Assembly: GCF_039909015.1 (NCBI RefSeq)
Contig: NZ_CP150919.1
Span: forward strand, 4,068,501 to 4,132,500
Origin: Pseudomonas grandcourensis
GTDB lineage: Bacteria > Pseudomonadota > Gammaproteobacteria > Pseudomonadales > Pseudomonadaceae
Length of the DNA: 64,000 nt
Direction: 5' to 3'
The translations under genes were made by a program, and so were the position numbers. Of the stretch, positions 25,209 to 33,189 are shown in pieces (the stretch's first letter is position 1; the number at the start of each line of letters is the position of its first letter). Under the pieces are notes generated by a model, which worked only from the letters and a program-made list of their open reading frames with translations, did not search any database and was not told the DNA's origin.

Positions 25209-27671
25209 ATGTTCCATCACACCCCGTTGGCCGGCGCTATCGCGCTGTTCATTGGCAGCCTTGCCATGCCTGTCGTGGCTGCCGAAACTCAACCCGCAGC
25301 CAGCAGCGATCACCTCGACACTGTGGTGGTACTCGGTACGCGGCGCGGCGACGTGACCGCGCTGGAAAGCGCCGCGCCGATTGACGTTCTGTCTGCCGAA
25401 CAGTTGCAACAGACGGGTGCCAGCGACCTGTCCGGCGCCCTCACCGCCCTGTCACCGTCGTTCACCTATCCGCAGTCGCCCCAGGGCGCCTTTGCCGGCT
25501 CCATCGCCCAGGGCGCGTCTTTACGCGGCCTGGCATCCGATCAGGTACTGGTGCTGGTCAACGGCAAGCGCCGCCACACCAGCGCCAACGTCACCCGCCA
25601 AAGCCTGGTCAACGGACGTGGCGCGGCAGCGGTCGATTTGAGCCTGATTCCCCTGAGTTCGATCCAGCGCGTGGAAATCCTGCGCGATGGCGCGGCGGCC
25701 CAATACGGCTCGGACGCCATCGCCGGGGTGATCAACATCGTGCTCAAGGAGAAAGACGACGGGGGCAACCTCGGCTATCGCTTTGGCGGCTACGACAAGG
25801 GCGATGGCATCCAGCGCAAATTCAGCGGCTGGAAAGGCATCGCCCTGCCCAACGACGGCTTCCTGACCCTGAGTTTCGATGCCGGCAGCCAGGACCCGGC
25901 CAGCGACACCAACCCCGACAACCGGATTTTTTACCCCGGCTCCACCAGCATCAACACGCCCCGCGAACAGAACAACCGCTACCGCACCTGGCGCTGGGGT
26001 TCGGGCAATGTGTCGGACCAATACAACTTCGCCCTGAACAGTGAAGTCGGCATCGGCGAAGGTCTGACCGCCTACGGCTTTGCCACCTACTCCCACAAGA
26101 ATACCGACGCCGAAGGCTTCTTCGACCCGCCCACGACCTTGCGTAACAACTACAGCAGCACCGCGCTGCAACGCTTCCCGGATGGACGCCTGCCCATCAC
26201 CCGCTACTCGCTGGAAGACTATGCGTTGACCGGTGGCCTGCGTTACGAAGACGAGCAACTGGGCAAGTTCGACCTTGCCGCGAACCATGGCGACAACACC
26301 CTGAAGTCCACCGACCGCAATGCGATCAACCCCAGCTGGGGCGCCAACAGTCCGGAAAAGATCTACACCGGTGAACGTGAGGCCGATCAGACCAACGTGA
26401 CCCTGGACTGGGTGCGAGACTTCCCGACCGACCTGTTGTTCAAACCGCTGACACTTTCCGCCGGCCTGGCCTGGCGCCAGGAGAACTACGAACTGAGCGC
26501 CGGCGAAGCTGCGGGATGGCAGAACGGCCCGTTTTTCAATACGGTCGACCCCGTGACCCGCCGGCGCATTCCCGGGTACTACTCGGGCATCACCCAGGTC
26601 GACGCAGCCTCTCTGGAGCGAAACGTACTGGGTGCCTATGTCGACGTCGAAGGCCAGATCAGCGAAAAATTCCAGGCGGGCGTCGCGGTGCGCACCGAGC
26701 ACTACTCGGATTTCGGTGACACCACCAACGGCAAACTGTCCCTGCGTTATGACTTCACCCCGCAGATCGCCGCACGAGCCACCGCCAGTACCGGCTATCG
26801 CGCGCCATCCCTGGTGCAGAGCGGCTTGTCTTCGTTCAGCGTGCAGGTGGTGGAGCAGCCACCGGGCAGTGGCAACTTTGTCGAAGTGCAGCAGCGAACA
26901 TTGCGCACCGACAGTCCAGAGGCAGCGCTGTTGGGCGGGACATCGCTCAAGCCGGAAGAGTCCACCAGCTACTCCCTGGGCCTGGTCTGGCGTCCGTTGG
27001 CCAATGCGTCGGTGACGCTGGACGCCTACCGCATTGATATCGACAACCGCATCACCCTCTCCGACCAGTTGCCCGCGTCGGTCGTTTTGCCGATCTTTGC
27101 CGGAACGCCTTACGCAAATATCCAGAGTGCGGCCTTCTACACCAACGTGGCCGACACCCGCACCGACGGTGTCGAGCTGGCCGGCAACTATCAGCTGGAC
27201 CTGCAGCAATGGGGACGCCTGAACCTGAATGCCGGCGTGAGCCAGAACAACACCAAAATCACCGCCCTGCGCGACGTCGGCAATATCAAGGGCTCGCAGA
27301 TTGTCGGCCGCACCACCCAAGGCCTGATCGAAGATGGCACTCCCGACTCCAAGCTGATCCTCAGTGCCAACTGGTTGTATGAGGGTTGGGGCGTCACCGT
27401 GGCCCAGCGCCGCTATGGCGAATGGAAAAGTCTTAACTCCACCAACCCGACCCTGGACCAGACCTATAGCCCGCAATGGGTGACGGACCTGGACTTGTCG
27501 TACACCTTCAATAGAGCGCTGAAAGTGTCTGTGGGAGCGATCAACCTGTTCGATACCCATCCGGACAAGGCTGACGGGGCGCAGTTGTATGGCGTGCCGA
27601 AGTACTCGATCACCAGCCCTGAAGGCGCCCAGGGCGCGTTCTATTACACCAGCGTCAGTTACGACTTCTGA
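25209..27671 (+). CDS. TonB-dependent outer-membrane receptor
   Basis: An 820-residue receptor. The start at 25209 is preferred because GGAAGGAATTTATCC precedes it and it yields a signal peptide (about 25 residues, LFIGSLAMPVVAAE); the longer upstream frame passes through REP sequence. Plug features: DTVVVLGTRRGDVTALESAAPIDVLS as TonB-box region, SIAQGASLRGLASDQVLVLVNGKRRH, IQRVEILRDGAAAQYGSDAIAGVINIVLK. The barrel ends in FYYTSVSYDF. The LVNGKRRH/RDGAAAQYGSDAIAGVINI signature marks a receptor subfamily often linked to non-siderophore substrates. It precedes an SsuBC-like ABC importer, so outer- and inner-membrane uptake of the same compound may be paired. Confidence 0.92.
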   Translation: MFHHTPLAGAIALFIGSLAMPVVAAETQPAASSDHLDTVVVLGTRRGDVTALESAAPIDVLSAEQLQQTGASDLSGALTALSPSFTYPQSPQGAFAGSIAQGASLRGLASDQVLVLVNGKRRHTSANVTRQSLVNGRGAAAVDLSLIPLSSIQRVEILRDGAAAQYGSDAIAGVINIVLKEKDDGGNLGYRFGGYDKGDGIQRKFSGWKGIALPNDGFLTLSFDAGSQDPASDTNPDNRIFYPGSTSINTPREQNNRYRTWRWGSGNVSDQYNFALNSEVGIGEGLTAYGFATYSHKNTDAEGFFDPPTTLRNNYSSTALQRFPDGRLPITRYSLEDYALTGGLRYEDEQLGKFDLAANHGDNTLKSTDRNAINPSWGANSPEKIYTGEREADQTNVTLDWVRDFPTDLLFKPLTLSAGLAWRQENYELSAGEAAGWQNGPFFNTVDPVTRRRIPGYYSGITQVDAASLERNVLGAYVDVEGQISEKFQAGVAVRTEHYSDFGDTTNGKLSLRYDFTPQIAARATASTGYRAPSLVQSGLSSFSVQVVEQPPGSGNFVEVQQRTLRTDSPEAALLGGTSLKPEESTSYSLGLVWRPLANASVTLDAYRIDIDNRITLSDQLPASVVLPIFAGTPYANIQSAAFYTNVADTRTDGVELAGNYQLDLQQWGRLNLNAGVSQNNTKITALRDVGNIKGSQIVGRTTQGLIEDGTPDSKLILSANWLYEGWGVTVAQRRYGEWKSLNSTNPTLDQTYSPQWVTDLDLSYTFNRALKVSVGAINLFDTHPDKADGAQLYGVPKYSITSPEGAQGAFYYTSVSYDF

Positions 27672-27743
27672 GTGGACTGCTGCCGGGGTGTTGCCCTGGC
27701 AGCAACGGGTGCTGGTCAAGCACCAACTCCCGGGACAACGAGC

Positions 27744-27832
27744 CCTGTAGGAGCTGGCTTGCCAGCGATGCGATCAGCACGATTTGTGTCGCCTGCACCG
27801 CCGCCATCGCCGGCAAGCCGGCTCCTACAGGG
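27744..27832. repeat. Inverted pair of REP elements
   Basis: Two opposed REP copies lie between the third receptor gene and the ABC importer operon. Confidence 0.85.
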
Positions 27833-27856
27833 TTGTTTGGCGTGATCGGTGTTTGC

Positions 27857-27872
27857 TGGCACAGCTCTTGCG
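27857..27872 (+). promoter_or_regulatory. Candidate sigma-54 promoter for the SsuBC-like importer operon
   Basis: TGGCACAGCTCTTGCG has the GG-N10-GC spacing with consensus TGGCAC and TTGC halves. It lies about 37 nt upstream of the ATG at 27909 and just after the REP pair. Confidence 0.75.
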
Positions 27873-27908
27873 ATACCCCTTCGGTACTTCGCCGAATAAA
27901 GAACTGCC

Positions 27909-28670
27909 ATGCGTACTCAACGTCTGTTGTCCTCCCTGACCTGGCTCATCTCCCCTGTTGCCCTGTTGTTGCTGTGGGCGGCGATAGCCGGGGCCGGGAT
28001 TTTTCCGCGCAACCTGCTGATCCCTCCCGCTCAGGTGTGGCAGACCTTCGAAGAATTGTCCGCCAGCGGTGAACTCCTCGAACACCTGCTCAACAGTCTG
28101 TCGCGCCTGGGGCTGGGGTTCGGCATCGGTTCACTGTGCGGCCTGGCGTTCGGTGTGCTCATGGCCTTGTCGAAAAATGTCGAGATCTACTGCTCGCCGC
28201 TGTTCCACACCCTGCGCCAGATTCCCAGCATCGCGTTGATCCCGATGTTCGTCCTGCTGTTCGGTATCGATGAAACCTTCAAGATCATCATCGTTGCCAA
28301 GACCGCATTCTTCCCGGTTGCGCTGGCCGCCAGCGAAGGCGTCAAAGCCATTCCGCGCAGCTACTTCGAGGTGGCTGACGTTTACCGCCTGCGCTGGCCG
28401 ACATTGGTCCGCGAGATCGCCCTGCCCGCCGCCGCGCCGCCAATCATCACCGGTTTTCGTATCAGCCTGACCCGCGCCTGGGTGGTGCTGGTGGCCACCG
28501 AGTTGCTCGCCGCCGACAGTGGCCTGGGGCAGATGATCGAAATGAGCCGGCAAATGTTGCGCATCGATGTGGTGATGGTAGGGATTGTGGTGACCGGATT
28601 GATCGGTTTCACCCTGGATTTCAGTTTTCGCCAACTGGAACAGCGGCTGTTCCGCTGGCAGACCCGCTAG
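27909..28670 (+). CDS. ABC importer permease (SsuC/TauC-like), first
   Basis: A 253-residue inner-membrane permease of the nitrate/sulfonate/taurine type with about six spans. The coupling loop reads EVADVYRLRWPTLVREIALPAAAPPIITGFRISLTRAWVVLVATELLAADSGLG, as in SsuC/TauC. Upstream, LFHTLRQIPSIALIPMFVLLFGIDETFKI is also typical. It is followed after 9 nt by a second, different permease, so a heterodimeric channel is likely. The ATPase follows, but no periplasmic binding protein is encoded in this operon. Probably imports a sulfonate or similar small anion. Confidence 0.9.
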   Translation: MRTQRLLSSLTWLISPVALLLLWAAIAGAGIFPRNLLIPPAQVWQTFEELSASGELLEHLLNSLSRLGLGFGIGSLCGLAFGVLMALSKNVEIYCSPLFHTLRQIPSIALIPMFVLLFGIDETFKIIIVAKTAFFPVALAASEGVKAIPRSYFEVADVYRLRWPTLVREIALPAAAPPIITGFRISLTRAWVVLVATELLAADSGLGQMIEMSRQMLRIDVVMVGIVVTGLIGFTLDFSFRQLEQRLFRWQTR

Positions 28671-28679
28671 GAGCCTTCG

Positions 28680-29441
28680 ATGTCTGGACTTATTGCCAAA
28701 TCCCGTGGCCTGTTGCTGCCGCTGTTGTTGATCGGCGGCTGGGAATACCTGTCACGCCAGGACGCGGCGGGGGCGTACGCCTTTGTCCCGCTGTCGACCA
28801 TCGGCGCCGCCTTGCTCGAGCTGCTGGCCAATGGCGAACTGCTGGTGAACCTGTTGGCCAGCCTGGCGCGTACCAGTGCCGGGCTGGCGCTGGGTATTTT
28901 CTTCGGTGTCCTGTTGGGCGTGTTGATGGCGCTGTCGGGACTCGCCAACCGGCTGATCGGGCCGCTGTTTCATTCGATCCGCCAGGTACCCATGCTCGGC
29001 TGGATTCCGCTGATCGCCATGTGGTTCGGCAACGGCGAGTTCTCCAAGGTGCTGATCGTGAGCCTCGCGGCTTTCTACCCCATGGTTCTCAACACTTATC
29101 AGGGCTTCAGCCATGTCGAACAGCGCTATCGCGAAGTCGGCCAGGTGCTGGTACTGAGCCGCTGGCAACGGTTTCGTCATGTGCTGTTGCCCGCGGCGCT
29201 GCCGAGCATCGCCACCGGTGTGCTGCACGCGCTCGCGTTTGCCTGGGTCACGGCGGTGGGCAGCGAGTTGTTCCTGTCTTCGGGAGCCGGTCTGGGCAAC
29301 CTGATGATGAACGCCGAAGCCGGCTCACGCATGGAAGTCATCGTCCTCAGTGTGCTGTGCATCGGTCTGTGCGGTTACCTGATGACCCTGCTATTCACCC
29401 TTCTAAGCCGCCATTTGCTGCGCTGGCGCAACATTCGTTGA
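28680..29441 (+). CDS. ABC importer permease (SsuC/TauC-like), second
   Basis: A second 253-residue permease of the same family. It has matching blocks FHSIRQVPMLGWIPLIAMWFGNGEFSKVLIVSLAAFYPMVLNTYQGF and the coupling loop QVLVLSRWQRFRHVLLPAALPSIATGVLHALAFAW. It is similar in layout to the preceding permease but clearly diverged, so the pair would form a heterodimer. Most SsuC/TauC systems use one permease gene, so the doubled arrangement is unusual. It lies between its partner (9-nt gap) and the ATPase gene (11-nt gap). Confidence 0.9.
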   Translation: MSGLIAKSRGLLLPLLLIGGWEYLSRQDAAGAYAFVPLSTIGAALLELLANGELLVNLLASLARTSAGLALGIFFGVLLGVLMALSGLANRLIGPLFHSIRQVPMLGWIPLIAMWFGNGEFSKVLIVSLAAFYPMVLNTYQGFSHVEQRYREVGQVLVLSRWQRFRHVLLPAALPSIATGVLHALAFAWVTAVGSELFLSSGAGLGNLMMNAEAGSRMEVIVLSVLCIGLCGYLMTLLFTLLSRHLLRWRNIR

Positions 29442-29452
29442 AAGGCCACTCC

Positions 29453-30247
29453 ATGAACGCAATTGCCCAACATTTCCTGCCCTATAGCACCCCGTTACAG
29501 TCCGGCGCCCTGCAAATTCGCGGCCTGAGCAAGGCCTATCGGATAGAAGGCCAGCCTTTGCCAGTGCTGCGCAGCATCAACCTCGACGTTCGCCCCGGCG
29601 AGTTTGTCAGCATCGTGGGTGCCAGCGGCTGCGGGAAATCCACGCTGCTGCGGCTCATCGTCGGGCTGGAGGCCGACTACGAAGGTGACATTCTGCTCGA
29701 TGGCAAACGGATCGTGGCCACCAGCCTGGAACGCGGGATCGTGTTTCAGGATCACCGTTTGTTTCCGTGGATGACCCTGAGCCAGAACATTGCCCTGGCC
29801 TTGAAAAACCATCCACTGTCCCAGACGGAAAAAGACCGATTGGTGGCCGAACACATTGCACTGGTCAACCTTGACGGCTTCGAGAATGCCTACCCGCATC
29901 AGTTGTCCGGCGGCATGGCGCAACGAGCAGCCATTGCCCGGGCGCTGATCAACAAACCGAAAGTGCTGTTGCTCGATGAACCCCTCGGCGCGCTCGACGC
30001 GTTGACCCGGGTACGGCTCCAACACGAGTTGCAGCGCATCTGGGTGCAACAACGCTGCACCGTGATCATGGTCACCCACGACATCGAAGAAGCCCTGTAC
30101 CTGGGTGACCGGGTGATCGTCATGGACGCCCATCCGGGACGGATCAAGCACGAAGTCAAGGTCGACTTGCCCCATCCCCGGGACCGGGCGTCAACCGTAT
30201 TGCAAGGCTACAAGGAACAACTGCTGGAAGAACTGGTGGGGCATTGA
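29453..30247 (+). CDS. ABC importer ATPase (SsuB/TauB-like)
   Basis: A 264-residue ATPase for the two preceding permeases. Walker A is GASGCGKST, Q-loop region VFQDHRLFPWMTLSQN, signature LSGGMAQR, Walker B VLLLDEPLGALD, and the H-loop is VTHDIEEALYLGDRVIVM. The DEPLGALDALTR and H-D-I-E-E-A-L blocks place it with SsuB/TauB/NrtD. The ATG at 29453 follows AAAGG; longer frames overlap the permease. The tonB gene follows 57 nt later on the same strand, possibly in the same transcript. Confidence 0.92.
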   Translation: MNAIAQHFLPYSTPLQSGALQIRGLSKAYRIEGQPLPVLRSINLDVRPGEFVSIVGASGCGKSTLLRLIVGLEADYEGDILLDGKRIVATSLERGIVFQDHRLFPWMTLSQNIALALKNHPLSQTEKDRLVAEHIALVNLDGFENAYPHQLSGGMAQRAAIARALINKPKVLLLDEPLGALDALTRVRLQHELQRIWVQQRCTVIMVTHDIEEALYLGDRVIVMDAHPGRIKHEVKVDLPHPRDRASTVLQGYKEQLLEELVGH

Positions 30248-30304
30248 AGCCCGGACCGGTCCGTCGAAGCGTGGAAAAAACACAGGATTCACAGGAGTAA
30301 ACAA

Positions 30305-31117
30305 ATGGGCAATGTCCAAAGCCCCGCCAGTCTGCCGCAGGTGTTCCAGAGCCCGGGCCTCGGTGAGCTGCTCAACCTTGGCCGGGTATTTCGCGAGCCC
30401 CTGGCACTGTCCCGCCTGCACCGCACACCTCAACGGCTGTTGAATCGTCGCGAGGTGGTCTTGCTCGGAGTGTTGGCGCTGGTCCTGCATGGCGCAGTGA
30501 TCGTCTGGGTCAACCAGATACCAGCGCCGGAACTGCCTCTGGTGCCCCCGGAAATTCCGCCGATGACCATCGAGTTCTCGCAACCCGCGCCCCCCGTGGT
30601 GCAACCTCCGGTGCCCGAGCCGATTGCGCAGCCGGTGGTCGAACCACCTCCACCGGTGGAGGATGAACTGGCTGTAAAGCCGCCTCCGCCCAAGCCGATT
30701 CCCAAGCCCAAGCCGTTGGTCAAACCCGCGCCCAAACCGGTTGCCAAACCCGTTACAGCGCAACCTGCCCCACCCGTGACGCCGCAACCGGTGGCCGCGG
30801 CGCCAGCAGCTGCGGCACCGCCTGCCCCTCAGCCCGTGACCCCGGCTTCGGCGACTGCCGGTTATTTGCATAACCCGGCGCCCGAGTACCCGTCCCAGGC
30901 CATGCGCCGGGGCTGGCAAGGCACGGTGCTGTTGCGCGTCCATGTGTTGGCCAGCGGTAAACCCGGTGAAATCCAGATTCAGAAAAGCAGTGGCCGCGAC
31001 TCGCTGGACGACGCCGCTCTGGTCGCCGTCAAACGCTGGAGTTTCGTCCCGGCCAGGCAAGGCGACACCGCACTGGACGGCTGGGTCAGCGTGCCCATCG
31101 ACTTCAAGATCAAGTAA
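30305..31117 (+). CDS. tonB: Energy transducer TonB
   Basis: A 270-residue TonB. An unusually long cytoplasmic N-terminus (about 50 residues) precedes one membrane anchor (about 51-70, VVLLGVLALVLHGAVIVWV). A proline-rich periplasmic spacer follows (about 75-185, with PKPIPKPKP and PAPKPVAKP runs). The C-terminal TonB domain includes NPAPEYPSQAMRRGWQGTVLLRV and ends AVKRWSFVPARQGDTALDGWVSVPIDFKI. It spans the periplasm to energise outer-membrane receptors; exbB and exbD follow. Being placed beside three receptor genes, it is probably dedicated to this uptake locus and not the general TonB. Confidence 0.94.
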   Translation: MGNVQSPASLPQVFQSPGLGELLNLGRVFREPLALSRLHRTPQRLLNRREVVLLGVLALVLHGAVIVWVNQIPAPELPLVPPEIPPMTIEFSQPAPPVVQPPVPEPIAQPVVEPPPPVEDELAVKPPPPKPIPKPKPLVKPAPKPVAKPVTAQPAPPVTPQPVAAAPAAAAPPAPQPVTPASATAGYLHNPAPEYPSQAMRRGWQGTVLLRVHVLASGKPGEIQIQKSSGRDSLDDAALVAVKRWSFVPARQGDTALDGWVSVPIDFKIK

Positions 31118-31201
31118 CTCAAACCTATCGATACCTCGCGGGCTACCTGACAAAAGGCGCATCGCTACAACCGATCCAATGCCTTGCTGGAGCACCCGAC
31201 C

Positions 31202-31924
31202 ATGAATCTACTCACCTCCCCCTTCGAATCCATCGAACACGCCGTCATCTGGCTGTTGATCGTCTTCTCCGTCGCGACCTGGGGCCTGGCCTTGCTCAAG
31301 GGACTGCAGTTCACCCGGCTGAAGGCGCAGGACCGCAAATTCCACCGGCAGTTCTGGGCCGCTTCGAGCCTTGAATCGGCCGCCGATTTCGCCAATAACC
31401 TGCCTGGCGCTGCTGCCCGCGTTGCGCTTGCCGGTTACAACGCCATCCAGATCAGTGACAGCCAGAACGCCGACCTCAGCCAGTCGATCAATCATCAGGA
31501 CCGCCTTGAGCGCGCTCTGCGCCAGCAGATCGTGCGTGAGCGGCGCTCGCTGGAAACCGGGCTGGCAATCCTCGCCAGTATCGGCAGCACCTCCCCCTTC
31601 ATCGGCCTCTTCGGCACCGTCTGGGGGATCATGTCCGCGTTGAAAGGGATCAGTGCGGCGGGTTCGGCGAGCCTGGAAACCGTGGCGGGCCCCATAGGCG
31701 CCGCACTGGTCGCCACGGGCGTCGGTATTGCCGTCGCCGTGCCGGCGGTGCTGGTTTACAACTACTTCCTGCGTCGCCTGAAGCTGACGGCGGCAGACTT
31801 GGATGACTTTGCGCACGACTTCTACAACCTGGCACAGAAGCACGCGTTCCGCGTACTGCTGACCCCTGTCGCGGGCAAATCCGGCGCCAGCACCTCCGGG
31901 CAGAAAATCAAGGAGGCGTCCTGA
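31202..31924 (+). CDS. exbB: ExbB, proton-channel subunit of the TonB complex
   Basis: A 240-residue inner-membrane protein of the MotA/TolQ/ExbB family. Span 1 is near residues 13-33 (HAVIWLLIVFSVATWGLALL). A cytoplasmic domain follows (RLERALRQQIVRERRSLETGL), then two C-terminal spans (LAILASIGSTSPFIGLFGTVWGIMSAL and GPIGAALVATGVGIAVAVPAVLVYNYF), the conserved family core. The start at 31202 follows GGAGCACCCGACC. exbD begins 1 nt after its stop. It pairs with ExbD to couple the proton gradient to TonB. Confidence 0.95.
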   Translation: MNLLTSPFESIEHAVIWLLIVFSVATWGLALLKGLQFTRLKAQDRKFHRQFWAASSLESAADFANNLPGAAARVALAGYNAIQISDSQNADLSQSINHQDRLERALRQQIVRERRSLETGLAILASIGSTSPFIGLFGTVWGIMSALKGISAAGSASLETVAGPIGAALVATGVGIAVAVPAVLVYNYFLRRLKLTAADLDDFAHDFYNLAQKHAFRVLLTPVAGKSGASTSGQKIKEAS

Positions 31925-31925
31925 T

Positions 31926-32327
31926 ATGGCCTTTTCGACACAAGACAGCGATGAAGTACTCAGTGAGATCAACGTCACGCCCCTGGTGGACGTGATGCTG
32001 GTGCTGTTGGTGGTGTTCATCGTCACCGCGCCGCTGCTGACCAATGCCATCCCGATCAACTTGCCCAAGACCGAAGCCGTGGCGCCCGTGGAGCAGAAAG
32101 ACCCATTGGTGGTGAGCATCGACGGCGCCGGCAAATTGTTTATCAACAAAGATGAAATCCAGCCGGATTTGCTGGAGTTCAACCTGCAGGCGGCGAAGGC
32201 CAAAGACCCGGAAGTTCGCGTGCAATTGCAGGCCGATGACGGCGTGAATTACGGCGAAGTGGCTCGCGCCATGGCCTCGATCGAGCGCGCGGGGATCAGC
32301 AAGTTGTCGGTAATCACCGCGAGGTAG
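31926..32327 (+). CDS. exbD: ExbD, proton-channel subunit of the TonB complex
   Basis: A 133-residue protein with one N-terminal membrane span carrying the essential aspartate (INVTPLVDVMLVLLVVFIV), followed by a periplasmic domain. Family hallmarks are NVTPLVDVMLVLLV and INLPKTEA. It works with ExbB and TonB. The stop codon TAG at 32325-32327 lies inside a REP element, so the gene end and the repeat overlap. It closes the tonB-exbB-exbD unit and region 1. Confidence 0.94.
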   Translation: MAFSTQDSDEVLSEINVTPLVDVMLVLLVVFIVTAPLLTNAIPINLPKTEAVAPVEQKDPLVVSIDGAGKLFINKDEIQPDLLEFNLQAAKAKDPEVRVQLQADDGVNYGEVARAMASIERAGISKLSVITAR

Positions 32328-32401
32328 GAGCCGGCTTGCTGGCGATGGCGGTGGCGGTGGTGGCCTTGGCGACGCCATCGCTGGCAAGCCAGCGCCTACA
32401 A
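32324..32401. repeat. Inverted pair of REP elements, overlapping the exbD stop
   Basis: The first copy (GTAGGAGCCGGCTTGC) begins with the last bases of exbD, and its TAG is the stop codon. The second, opposed copy ends at 32401, just before the convergent iacG gene. Confidence 0.85.
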
Positions 32402-32417
32402 GAATGGATGGTGGATC

Positions 32418-32930
32418 TCAGCAATGCGCCCCGGCATGCTCAAGACGATGAAACAACCGGTTGAAATACACCAGGCTGTCGCGCGGCTCGCGCACGCCCA
32501 CCTTCGTCAGCTCCACGAACATCACCGAATGCGATCCCACTTCCTTGCACTCGCTGATCCGCCCTTCCAGCTGCACCAGGGCATCGCGCAGCACCGGCAC
32601 GTCGGCCGCGCCGTCGTCCCACAGATCCCAGGCGAAGCGTTCGTCCATCGGCACCTTGGTCATGCCGGCGAAATGCCGGGCCAGTTCTTCCTGCTCGCCA
32701 CACAGCACGTTGACGCACAGATGGCCGTTGGTGCGGAACACGTCGTGGGTGGCGCTGTTGCGGTTGACGCACACCAGCACGGTGGGCGGCGAGTCGGTCA
32801 CCGAGCACACGGCGCTGGCGGTGATGCCGCAACGACCGCCAGGGCCGTTGGTGGTGATGATGTTCACCGCGGCAGGCAGCTGCGCCATGGCGTTGCGAAA
32901 GTCGATTTGCTGCTGGCTCAGGTCGGCCAT
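32418..32930 (-). CDS. iacG: Flavin reductase component of indole-3-acetate oxidation (HpaC-like)
   Basis: A 170-residue NAD(P)H:flavin oxidoreductase of the HpaC/flavin-reductase-like family. Blocks include RNAMAQLPAAVNIITTNGPGGRCGITASAVCSVTDSPPTVLVCVNRNS and LCVNVLCGEQEELARHFAGMT, typical of HpaC. In iac clusters, IacG supplies reduced flavin to the IacA oxygenase in the cytoplasm. Here the gene is detached from the other iac genes by a response regulator and an AraC-type gene, but is on the same strand. The start at 32930 follows GGAAGGGG. It diverges from the response regulator gene across a region with a palindrome and a motif shared with the iacA promoter region. Assignment as iacG rests on the surrounding cluster. 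Confidence 0.85.
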   Translation of the reverse strand: MADLSQQQIDFRNAMAQLPAAVNIITTNGPGGRCGITASAVCSVTDSPPTVLVCVNRNSATHDVFRTNGHLCVNVLCGEQEELARHFAGMTKVPMDERFAWDLWDDGAADVPVLRDALVQLEGRISECKEVGSHSVMFVELTKVGVREPRDSLVYFNRLFHRLEHAGAHC

Positions 32931-33050
32931 GTCGATGCCCCTTCCTTCAGGAGGGCCGCTATCTTGCGGCCCGTAGGTGATGGAACAAGACTAAGGCCGC
33001 GGGCGTGGCGCAACCATTCTGACGATCCCCATGGCAGGGTTGGGTTTCCG

Positions 33051-33074
33051 CTAGTCGACTAGGTGGTTTCTTTA
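33051..33074. promoter_or_regulatory. Palindrome plus candidate response-regulator box upstream of iacG and the regulator gene
   Basis: The perfect 12-bp palindrome CTAGTCGACTAG (33051-33062) overlaps CTAGGTGGTTTCTTTA (33059-33074). Read on the minus strand the latter is TAAAGAAACCACCTAG, matching TAAAGAAAACCCCTAG at 42089-42104 in 14 of 16 positions. Both sites are in the divergent promoter regions at the two ends of the iac genes. Confidence 0.6.
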
Positions 33075-33189
33075 TCGCAAGGGCCGGCCACAGTGGGTAT
33101 TCTGCAGACTGGTTCCAGAAAGATGAGCCAATGCGTGCCGCACGTTCCCGTGCGAAAACAATAATTAGAAAACTTTCGTGGCAGCCCCG

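Noticed and set aside
25521..27719. Long open frame on the minus strand (about 730 codons)
   Set aside because: It is antisense to a TonB receptor gene with full plug and barrel motifs, and has no recognisable domain.
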